Positions 1 to 4,897 of a stretch of 5,091 bases of DNA are shown one piece after another. The stretch comes from an uncultured Planctomycetota bacterium (lineage in GTDB: Bacteria > Planctomycetota > UBA1135 > UBA2386), in assembly GCA_903925435.1 (NCBI GenBank), contig CAIYFF010000537.1:1-5091 (forward strand), given 5' to 3'. Position 1 is the stretch's first letter; the number at the start of each line of letters is the position of its first letter. Both the position numbers and the translations under genes were made by a program. A model generated the notes under the pieces. That model ran no database searches, was not told where the DNA came from, and saw only the letters and a list, made by a program, of their open reading frames with translations.

Positions 1-828
1 GAGCGTCGCGCTGTCGCCGAGCTGGATCGTCGAGAAGTCGATCGTGCCCGCGACGTCGTTGGCCGTGACGTTGATGCCAGCGATCGACAGTCGCGCGGCG
101 ACGGTCGATGCGTTGACGGGGCCGGCGCCGAAGGTCGCGGCGTCGATCGTGATCGACTGCTGCGCGCCGCCGTTCACCGCGACGAGGATGTTCTTGCCGA
201 CGAAGGACGACAGGTCGAACTGGTTGCCCGTGCCCGCGGTGCCGGTCGCGATCTTCTGCGCCGCAGTGCCTGCGCGCAGCGCCTGGCCCGACGTGACGAT
301 CTCCTCGAACGGACCGCCGACTCGCGCCGGCAGGTTGCCTTGGAGTCGCACGCTGGTGGTTGCGCGCGCCGGCAACGTGTCCGACGCGGGCACCGTGATC
401 GTGCCGCCCGAGGAGCTCATCACGCGCAGTCCACTGCGCAGGTCGACGAGCGCGCGATCGTTGTCGACGCCAAACGTGCCGACGCGCGTGTAGAAGCGCT
501 GGAGCCCGTCCGTGAGCGTGAAGAAGCCGCGGCCTTGCAACGCGACGTCGAGCGGCCGGCCAGTGTCCTGGAACGTGCCTTGCGACGTGTCGATGTCGAC
601 GGTCGTCATCAGCGCGCCGTGGCCGATCTGCATCGGGTTGAGGCCGCCGAGGTTGCCGTTGGGCGCCGTTCCGGCGCGCACGGTGCTGCTCATGATGTCG
701 CTAAACGTCGGCCGCGCGCCGCGGAAGCCGGCGGTGCTGACGTTGGCGAGGTTGTTGCCGATGACGTCGATGTAGTTCTGGTGCAGGCGCAGGCCCGACA
801 ACCCTGTGAACAGCGAAGTGCTGACCAT
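1..828 (-). CDS. flgE: Flagellar hook protein FlgE, N-terminal part (cut by window edge)
   Basis: This encodes the structural subunit of the flagellar hook, the flexible joint outside the cell between rod and filament. The 276 visible residues start at an ATG with GAGGAG at 834-839, five bases upstream. Residues 1-45 form the rod/hook/filament N-terminal helix (D0): SLFTGLSGL, then IGNNLANVSTAGFRG, the signature stretch of this family. Residues 80-140 carry the FlgE-type continuation, with LDVALQGRGFF near 93-103 and YTRVGTFGVD near 113-122. This pattern separates hook protein from rod proteins FlgB/C/F/G only partly, but the position directly after flgD supports FlgE. Residues 155-276 are the start of the variable surface domain. 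The C-terminal D0 helix lies beyond position 1, so full length is unknown. It is third in the fliK-flgD-flgE operon, 23 nt after flgD. Confidence 0.93.
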   Translation of the reverse strand, partial: MVSTSLFTGLSGLRLHQNYIDVIGNNLANVSTAGFRGARPTFSDIMSSTVRAGTAPNGNLGGLNPMQIGHGALMTTVDIDTSQGTFQDTGRPLDVALQGRGFFTLTDGLQRFYTRVGTFGVDNDRALVDLRSGLRVMSSSGGTITVPASDTLPARATTSVRLQGNLPARVGGPFEEIVTSGQALRAGTAAQKIATGTAGTGNQFDLSSFVGKNILVAVNGGAQQSITIDAATFGAGPVNASTVAARLSIAGINVTANDVAGTIDFSTIQLGDSATL

Positions 829-851
829 GTGTGCTCCTCGTCCTTCTGGGT

Positions 852-1298
852 TCAGGCCTGGGCCGCGGGCGCCGCGATCTGGTGGATGTCGCGCAGCGCG
901 ACTTCGCCGCCGCCTTCGAGCTTGAGCTTCACGTCGCCGTCTTCTGCGACGTAGACCGACTCGACCGTGCCCGACGCATCGACGCCTTGCGCGTCCTTGT
1001 AGCTCACTTCCTTGCCGAGCAGCGCGCTGCCTTGGCTCAGGCCCTGCATGCGCGCGAGCAGCCCTTGGTAGTCGAGCAGCGCGAGCATGTTGGTGTTGAG
1101 GTCTTGCTGCTGCTGCATCGACGAGTAGCTCGCCATCTGGTTCATGAAGCTCTCGTTGTCGACGGGCTCGAGAGGCGTCTGGTTCTTGAGCTGCTCCGTG
1201 AGAAGCAGCAGGAACGGGTTCTCGCCGAACTTGCCGCCGTTGCTGGAGAGCACCGTGTTCTGTGAACCGGAGCCGGTGATGCCGCTTGTGGTCGTCAT
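852..1298 (-). CDS. flgD: Flagellar hook cap / hook assembly protein FlgD (short form)
   Basis: This encodes the scaffolding cap that sits on the growing hook and lets FlgE subunits polymerise; it is removed when the hook is complete. The protein has 148 residues. Residues 24-70 hold the FlgD signature: NPFLLLLTEQLKNQTPLEPVD, followed by ESFMNQMASYSSMQQQQDLN. Residues 92-143 (from LLGKEVSY to ALRDIHQI) look like the small beta-barrel, Tudor-like domain. The Ig-like domain of the roughly 230-residue enterobacterial FlgD is absent, so this is the compact form also seen in Bacillus. The ATG is chosen because TGAGGAA at 1306-1312 lies seven bases upstream and its TGA is the fliK stop, so fliK termination and flgD initiation are adjacent. 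The reading frame stays open far upstream, but that is a GC-rich artefact opposite and within fliK. Confidence 0.95.
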   Translation of the reverse strand: MTTTSGITGSGSQNTVLSSNGGKFGENPFLLLLTEQLKNQTPLEPVDNESFMNQMASYSSMQQQQDLNTNMLALLDYQGLLARMQGLSQGSALLGKEVSYKDAQGVDASGTVESVYVAEDGDVKLKLEGGGEVALRDIHQIAAPAAQA

Positions 1299-1309
1299 GT
1301 GGTCGTTCC

Positions 1310-2380
1310 TCAAACCCAGAAATCGAGGCCTTGGGCTGTGATCCAGCCCGATTGCGCGCGCGCTGCGATCTGCGGCTCGATGTCCGCCTCGCTGCTCGCC
1401 GATTGGTCCATGTGCTGTCCGAACGCGAAGTCGCGCTTGGATCCGTCGCCTTGCTGCGTGTGCACGTCTGCGTGCGTGACGCGAAGGCCGCTCTGCTCCA
1501 GCTCCTTCTTGAGCTGGTCGAGGCCCGACAGCAGCAGGTCGCGCATGTCCGCGCGCTCCGTGCCGATCGACAGGCGCAGCGAGTTGCCGTTCTCGACGGT
1601 CATGCGAAGGTCGAGCTCGCCGAACTCCGGCGGATCGAGGCGCATGCGCATCTCGCCGCCGTCCTTGCCGAGCTTGAACAGGATCTGCTTGAAGACGGAG
1701 TCGCGCGCCTGCTCGTTGAGCTGCACTGCGTGCGAGTTGAGCGTGCGGTAGCCGAGTTGCTTCGCTTCGCCCGCGAGCGGGCGCGACGTCAACTGCGGCA
1801 TCTCTGCGTGCAGCCGATCGAGCGCTGCGCGCGATGCGGTCGCGGCCTTGCTGGCCCCTGATGCTGCGTCGATGCCAGCGATCGTCCCCGTTGCCGCGGG
1901 CTTGCCCGCAGAAAGAACGACCGTCGCGCCGGCCGCCGTAGGGGCGGCGAATCCGGACGCGACGGCGTTGCGTTGGGGAGACGCGTCGAGGTCCGCGGCG
2001 GCTCCTTTGCCTGCACTCTCGTGCCGCACCGCCGTGTCCCTCGAGGGAAGTTGGTCTTGCGCGACGACCTGCGTCGCGACTTCGTCCGTTGCGAAGGCGT
2101 TGTCCTCGACGACGTCGGTCTCGACGTCGGTTGCTTCGCCATCTTCGCGCGGAAGGTCGACGCGATCGTCTTGCGCCACGTTCTCGTCGCATGCCTCGCA
2201 TGCGGCGTCGTCGTTGGCCGCGGGAGCTGTTTGCGCGGCGACTGGCTCGCTGCGCTCTTGCTCCTGCGCAAGTTGCTCGAGGCGGTTCGCGAACGAAGCG
2301 GTTGCTTCGCCCTTGCCGCCCGCGGCCAACGGCACGCGAAGCGGATCGAACTCGACTCTGCCAAACTGGGTGACGACCAC
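1310..2380 (-). CDS. fliK: Flagellar hook-length control protein FliK
   Basis: FliK is the exported molecular ruler that measures hook length and switches the flagellar type III secretion gate from hook to filament substrates. The protein has 356 residues, within the usual range. Residues 225-305 are the conserved C-terminal Flg_hook domain: RMRLDPPEFGELDLRM, then LRLSIGTERADMRDLL and LDQLKKELEQSGL, which match the family's 'L-x-P-x-x-LG-x-L' strand and following helix. Residues 50-130 are acidic and rich in Ala, Asp, Glu and Val; residues 130-190 are Ala/Ser/Thr-rich, as expected of a flexible ruler. The start is a GTG at 2380-2378, chosen because GGAGG at 2390-2394 precedes it by nine bases. 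The open frame runs on to 3220, but it would cross the regulatory region and flgM. It is the first gene of the hook operon, behind a sigma-54 type promoter. Confidence 0.92.
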   Translation of the reverse strand: MVVTQFGRVEFDPLRVPLAAGGKGEATASFANRLEQLAQEQERSEPVAAQTAPAANDDAACEACDENVAQDDRVDLPREDGEATDVETDVVEDNAFATDEVATQVVAQDQLPSRDTAVRHESAGKGAAADLDASPQRNAVASGFAAPTAAGATVVLSAGKPAATGTIAGIDAASGASKAATASRAALDRLHAEMPQLTSRPLAGEAKQLGYRTLNSHAVQLNEQARDSVFKQILFKLGKDGGEMRMRLDPPEFGELDLRMTVENGNSLRLSIGTERADMRDLLLSGLDQLKKELEQSGLRVTHADVHTQQGDGSKRDFAFGQHMDQSASSEADIEPQIAARAQSGWITAQGLDFWV

Positions 2381-2403
2381 GTTGCCTTTCCTCCGGCGGA
2401 TCC

Positions 2404-2421
2404 TTTGCACACTCCGTGCCG
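2404..2421 (-). promoter_or_regulatory. Sigma-54 (RpoN) type -24/-12 promoter for fliK-flgD-flgE
   Basis: Read on the minus strand the sequence is CGGCACG-GAGT-GTGCAAA. The consensus is TGGCACG-N4-TTGCA, so the invariant GG (2420-2419) and GC (2408-2407) are present with the exact ten-base spacing, and the CACG block is intact; the deviations are C for T at the first base and G for T before TGC. Counting from the -12 base, transcription would start near 2395, giving a leader of about 15 nt that carries the fliK Shine-Dalgarno right at its 5' end. Sigma-54 control of hook genes is well known in many polarly flagellated bacteria. Confidence 0.7.
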
Positions 2422-2443
2422 CTTCGAGGAGCAACACGGAACT

Positions 2444-2458
2444 CCCCGTGACACGGGG
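2444..2458. repeat. Perfect 15-bp palindrome between promoter and enhancer-like sites
   Basis: The sequence is CCCCGTG-A-CACGGGG, with seven perfectly paired bases on each side of one central base. Its centre (2451) is about 56 bp upstream of the predicted fliK transcription start and 52 bp from the nearer enhancer-like palindrome. It shares no sequence with those palindromes, so if it is an operator it binds a different protein. It could instead be a chance GC-rich repeat. Confidence 0.45.
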
Positions 2459-2495
2459 CTGGATCGTTCTTCGGTCGCGCGCCCAACGAAACTTG

Positions 2496-2510
2496 CGGCA
2501 GAACCTGCCG
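2496..2510. promoter_or_regulatory. Palindromic activator-type site, proximal copy
   Basis: The sequence is CGGCAG-AAC-CTGCCG, with six paired bases on each side of a three-base centre. It differs from the distal copy at one base only. Its centre (2503) lies about 108 bp upstream of the predicted sigma-54 start, the usual range for an upstream activating site bound by a dimeric AAA+ enhancer-binding protein of the FlbD/FleQ/FlrC/FlgR kind. Its right half also pairs with TCGGCA at 2518-2523 (TGCCGA-N6-TCGGCA), so this is a cluster of half-sites. The identity of the binding protein is inference. Confidence 0.6.
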
Positions 2511-2535
2511 ATTCCCGTCGGCATCTTTGGCCGGT

Positions 2536-2550
2536 CGGCAGGACCTGCCG
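2536..2550. promoter_or_regulatory. Palindromic activator-type site, distal copy
   Basis: The sequence is CGGCAGG-A-CCTGCCG, with seven paired bases on each side of a single centre base. It repeats the proximal site with one change. The centre-to-centre distance is 40 bp, close to four helical turns, which would put two bound dimers on the same face of the DNA. The centre is about 148 bp upstream of the predicted fliK start. In both copies the shared sequence runs two bases further on the right (CTGCCGAT), so the conserved word is longer than the palindrome. Confidence 0.6.
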
Positions 2551-2670
2551 ATGTGTTGGATCGCGCAACGGCGGGATTGCCGAGTCGCCCATGCGGTGGG
2601 CTGATTGGCCGCGTTCGGTTGCGTTCGCGATGGCTCGATGGCAGGGGACGAATTTCTTCGCAGACGCCTC

Positions 2671-2697
2671 TCAAGCGGCGGCGAGTTCTTCCGATAA
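2671..2697 (+). promoter_or_regulatory. Sigma-28 (FliA) type promoter for flgM
   Basis: The sequence reads TCAA-N15-TCCGATAA. The FliA consensus is TAAA-N15-GCCGATAA, so the -10 element matches at seven of eight bases and the -35 core at three of four, with the exact 15-base spacing. Transcription would begin near 2704, leaving a leader of about 30 nt before the flgM ATG. Placement immediately before an anti-sigma-28 gene fits the known autoregulatory logic, in which flgM is also transcribed by the sigma factor it inhibits. Confidence 0.7.
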
Positions 2698-2734
2698 ACC
2701 AAGGGTAGAGGCTGAACGCAGCCAGGAGGCTTCG

Positions 2735-3046
2735 ATGAACATCCCGAACATCAGAAACAACGGCAGTGTCGAGCGCGGCGGGGATCGTCCTCTTCGCGCA
2801 GATGGAAAGCGCGATCGCAGCGCTTCGACTGCCGCGTCCGGGGATCGCGCCGCCATCTCGGCGGATGCGCTCGGGGCCAAGGCTGCGTTCGAGGCCAACG
2901 TCGATGCGGCGCGCGGCGCCGGCGACGATCGTTCCTCGATGGTCGCGCGCGCGATGGAGAAGCTGATCAGCGGCGGCTTGGACAGCGAGGTCGCGATGCG
3001 CGACACCGCGTCGCGCATGTTGGCCGCGGATTTCCAGACCTTCTGA
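2735..3046 (+). CDS. flgM: FlgM-like anti-sigma-28 factor
   Basis: FlgM binds sigma-28 (FliA) in the cytoplasm and blocks late flagellar genes until it is secreted through the completed hook. This 103-residue protein has the family's size and layout. Residues 1-35 are a polar, charged, probably disordered segment. Near 37-42 comes DRAAIS, resembling the 'D-x-V-x-IS' motif. Residues 68-100 form a helical region (SMVARAMEKLISGGL, then AMRDTASRMLAADF) resembling the FlgM pattern 'V..lk..I.sG.Y......iA..ll'. The match is by pattern only and is weaker than for the hook genes, so another small flagellar regulator or rod-related protein is possible. ATG is chosen for AGGAGG at 2724-2729, five bases upstream. 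It is divergent from fliK and preceded by a sigma-28 type promoter. Confidence 0.72.
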   Translation: MNIPNIRNNGSVERGGDRPLRADGKRDRSASTAASGDRAAISADALGAKAAFEANVDAARGAGDDRSSMVARAMEKLISGGLDSEVAMRDTASRMLAADFQTF

Positions 3047-3113
3047 GCCGGCGCTCGCTGGCAGTCTCTGGACGGACGCATCCTGCCTGCGGGCACGGTC
3101 GCTAGTCCGATCT

Positions 3114-3151
3114 CTGCTGGCGATGCCAGCGGGCGCTGCGTGAATGCAGCG
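3114..3151 (+). terminator. Two tandem hairpins downstream of flgM (possible terminator)
   Basis: The first hairpin is GCTGGC-GAT-GCCAGC (3116-3130), extended outward by one wobble and one C-G pair. The second follows two bases after the first ends (CGCTGC-GTGAAT-GCAGCG, 3134-3151). They lie about 70 nt after the flgM stop. No run of T follows either, so this is not a standard intrinsic terminator. They could slow polymerase or protect an RNA 3' end. Confidence 0.3.
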
Positions 3152-3201
3152 ACGCATCGTCATCTGTCCATTGCCGAGCGAAGTGGCTTGTCGCGAATGG
3201 G

Positions 3202-3216
3202 GCGCTCCATGAGCGC
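3202..3216. repeat. Perfect palindrome GCGCTC-CAT-GAGCGC upstream of the membrane protein gene
   Basis: Two six-base arms pair perfectly around a three-base centre, 60 bp before the membrane-protein start. It may be an operator for that gene or part of a transcript-end hairpin. No recognisable -35/-10 pair was found around it. Confidence 0.3.
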
Positions 3217-3276
3217 GCATTCGTTGTCCGCTCTGGCCGCGGTGTTTTGAGGAGCGCTTCTGGCACGATTCGCTGC

Positions 3277-3792
3277 ATGGCGAACAGCGCCCCGCGTTCT
3301 CGGTCGCCGCTGCTCTCTCGCGGCGCGCGCATCGGCATCGTCGTCGGATGTTGCTCCTGGTCGCTGGCGCTCACCGTGCTGTGCGTTGCCACGGGGCGCT
3401 TCAATGCGCTGTTGCCGGTAGCTGCTCCAGCTTTGCTCGCGTCGGTTGGCGTCTCGCTGTTGCTCCTGCTTGTCGTGGAGTTGTCTGCGCGCGTCTTGAT
3501 GCATTGCGAATCCGAGGTCGATGCGCGCACTCGCACAGGCATCACGATGGGCGCTTGCTGGATCGCATGCGGGCTCCTGGCGCTCGTTGCCGAAGCGTTG
3601 GTCGTGCCGTTGCTGGCCGCAGACCCAGCTCTTGCTGATTCCGCGCGAGCGAGCGGCGGCGTGATGTCGCTGCCTCGGTGGATCCCTATGGCGCTGCTCG
3701 CCATCGGATCATGGCTCGTGTTCCGCGCGTTGCGCGCAATCGCGCGCGCTCAGCCTTCGGACCAGGTTCCGACGAATCGGTGCGCGACATAG
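3277..3792 (+). CDS. Hypothetical four-helix integral membrane protein
   Basis: I do not recognise a family. The 171-residue product has a short basic N-terminus (many Arg, residues 7-18) and four hydrophobic stretches near residues 19-38, 46-68, 88-114 and 135-153, followed by an Arg-rich end. This predicts an inner-membrane protein with both termini in the cytoplasm. The loop after helix 2 is charged (HCESEVDARTRT, 76-87). The start is uncertain: no Shine-Dalgarno lies close to the ATG, while GAGGAG at 3249-3254 is 22 bases away, and an in-frame TTG at 3247 would add ten residues. Its last 43 bases overlap, tail to tail, the end of the minus-strand lipoprotein gene. Regular hydrophobic segments support a real gene; a link to flagella is not shown. 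Confidence 0.65.
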   Translation: MANSAPRSRSPLLSRGARIGIVVGCCSWSLALTVLCVATGRFNALLPVAAPALLASVGVSLLLLLVVELSARVLMHCESEVDARTRTGITMGACWIACGLLALVAEALVVPLLAADPALADSARASGGVMSLPRWIPMALLAIGSWLVFRALRAIARAQPSDQVPTNRCAT

Positions 3793-4382
3793 GCGCAGAA
3801 CTTCGTCGGCGCGATCGCGTCGAACTCCCATCCGTGCAGGTTGCCGTCGTGCGTCTCGACGTTCTCGTAGTAGTGCCGCAGGTCGCTTTGCATGCTGCGA
3901 TCGTTTGCATCGTAGAGCGCGTCTACGGCCCAGATCACGGAGCCTGAGTGCACGGAGACGAGCTGCGTGCGCATGCCGAGGCGAGGCGGCGTGTAGGCGC
4001 GATAGGCAGTGACCGATCCTGCGAGCACCGCGTCGACGCGATAGCGGTTGCAGAGTTCGACGATGCCCTCGGTGGACACGCTGCCGTGGCGCAGCGACGC
4101 CTGCAGTTGCTGTACTTCGGCGGCTGCGTCGGGCAGAGGCACGATCTCGAAGCGACGGAGCTTCTGGAGTTCGGTCACGTAGGCATCGCGAATGCGCGTG
4201 CACTCGGCGACCACGCCGGACTCTTCTGCAAATGGCAGCACCATCACGCGCCGCACGCTCGCGAGGTCGCGCGCATCGGCGAGGAAGTGATTGACGTCGC
4301 GCTTCTCGGGCGGGCGTTCGAGCGCGCACGAGTTGAGCAGCAGCGCGGTGAGCGCCGCAGCGAAGGAAGCGGTGCGCTTCAT
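3750..4382 (-). CDS. Lipoprotein with CsgG/TolB-N-like domain
   Basis: The 210-residue product begins with a lipoprotein signal peptide: basic MKR, a hydrophobic stretch, and LLNSC with Cys19 as the lipidated residue. The next residue is Ala, giving no inner-membrane retention signal in the proteobacterial sense, so the outer membrane is likely. The mature part (46-160) reads as an alternating alpha/beta domain. VMVLPFAEESG starts a first strand; a helix ends at LQKLRRFEIV; CNRYRVDAVLAGSVTAY and QLVSVHSGSVIWAVDALYDA follow. This pattern recalls the CsgG, LpoB, FlgO/FlgT and TolB N-terminal group of envelope proteins. That resemblance is by eye and no exact family is claimed. Its ATG overlaps the stop of the upstream lipoprotein gene (ATGA), which suggests translational coupling; its own ribosome site is poor. 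Its stop lies inside the 3' end of the opposite membrane-protein gene. Confidence 0.8.
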   Translation of the reverse strand: MKRTASFAAALTALLLNSCALERPPEKRDVNHFLADARDLASVRRVMVLPFAEESGVVAECTRIRDAYVTELQKLRRFEIVPLPDAAAEVQQLQASLRHGSVSTEGIVELCNRYRVDAVLAGSVTAYRAYTPPRLGMRTQLVSVHSGSVIWAVDALYDANDRSMQSDLRHYYENVETHDGNLHGWEFDAIAPTKFCAYVAHRFVGTWSEG

Positions 4383-4897
4383 TGGCGGCCCCCGATCGGC
4401 GCAGCAGGCGTGTCGCCGGGTTGCGCAGGTGCGGGTTCGAGAGCGCGTTGGAGGTCCGCGATCTTGCTGAGCAGCGCCGCTTGCTCGAGCTTGGCCTTCT
4501 CGATGCCGAGGCTGAGCACGCGCGCTTCGAGGTCGCGACGCTTGCCTTGCAGGCTTGCGACTTCGGCTTCGGCTTGCGCGCGCAATGCGCGTTCGCGCGT
4601 GAGCGAATCGCCCTCGCCTTGCAGTCGTTGCTTCAGGTTGGCGTTCTCGTCTTGCATCGACTTGAACTCCTTCTGCAGCTTGTCGTGTTGGTCGCGCAGC
4701 GTCGTGTAGCCCGAGAGCAGATACTCTTGCTTGGGACCCCAATCGACTTCCGTGTTCGCGCCTGCTTCTTGCAGCGTGCCCTTGTAGCCGTCGAGCGGGT
4801 CTTCAGGCTTTGGCGCGTAGCCGATCGGCGTGCTCTTGCATGCGCCGAACAGGGCCACGGTGGACAACAAGAGAGGAAGGAATCGGGGCGTGTTCAT
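4379..4897 (-). CDS. Coiled-coil lipoprotein
   Basis: The 172-residue product carries a lipoprotein signal peptide (residues 1-20, ending LFGAC, with Cys20 the probable lipidation site). Residues 21-58 are a Pro/Gly-containing linker, and 60-154 form one long charged helix with heptad-like spacing of Leu and Ala (KLQKEF, NLKQRL, VASLQGKRRDLEARVLSL, LSKIADLQ), predicted to be a coiled coil. The last 18 residues are Pro/Ala-rich and flexible. Such a protein could act as a periplasmic spacer or clamp anchored to a membrane. I do not recognise a named family. ATG at 4897 has GGAGGAG at 4903-4909, five bases upstream. It overlaps the upstream small gene by ATGA and the downstream lipoprotein gene by ATGA, making it the middle of a coupled three-gene unit. 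Confidence 0.82.
   Translation of the reverse strand: MNTPRFLPLLLSTVALFGACKSTPIGYAPKPEDPLDGYKGTLQEAGANTEVDWGPKQEYLLSGYTTLRDQHDKLQKEFKSMQDENANLKQRLQGEGDSLTRERALRAQAEAEVASLQGKRRDLEARVLSLGIEKAKLEQAALLSKIADLQRALEPAPAQPGDTPAAPIGGRQ

Larger units (their letters stand above)
2381..2734. other. Divergent control region between fliK and flgM
   Basis: This 354-bp non-coding stretch separates two divergent flagellar transcription units. From left to right it holds the fliK ribosome binding site, a minus-strand sigma-54 type promoter (2404-2421), a perfect palindrome (2444-2458), two near-identical palindromes (2496-2510 and 2536-2550), a degenerate relative of them (2569-2582, CGGC-N6-GCCG), a plus-strand sigma-28 type promoter (2671-2697) and the flgM ribosome binding site (AGGAGG, 2724-2729). 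I see no convincing small gene here. Reading frames that cross it on both strands are long only because of base composition. Confidence 0.75.

Noticed and set aside
44..775. Plus-strand open frames over the FlgE region
   Set aside because: They are shadows of flgE on the minus strand, which has unmistakable hook-protein motifs.
2488..2514. A second sigma-28-like match on the plus strand (GAAA-N15-GCCGATTC)
   Set aside because: Spacing fits, but the -10 is weaker, it would give a leader of over 200 nt, and its GCCGAT half is explained by the repeated palindrome. The site at 2671-2697 is better.
852..2702. A 616-codon minus-strand open frame containing flgD at its end
   Set aside because: Only the last 148 codons match FlgD; the rest is Arg/Pro-rich out-of-frame translation of fliK and the control region.
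1848..2708. Long plus-strand open frame antisense to fliK
   Set aside because: It lies opposite a gene with a clear Flg_hook domain, has low-complexity Ala/Ser/Arg composition and crosses the promoter region. Such frames are common in GC-rich DNA.
2381..3220. Upstream extension of the fliK frame to 3220
   Set aside because: It would run through the divergent control region and antisense to flgM. The GTG at 2380 has a strong ribosome site and the extension has no FliK character.
3261..3277. Sigma-54-like TGGCACG followed by CTGCA before the membrane-protein gene
   Set aside because: The spacing between GG and GC is eleven rather than ten bases, and the element would run into the ATG itself.
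3102..3704. Minus-strand open frame of 200 codons
   Set aside because: It is opposite the membrane-protein gene, rich in Ala/Ser/Arg/Thr, with no ribosome site or recognisable domain; the plus-strand frame has coherent hydrophobic segments.
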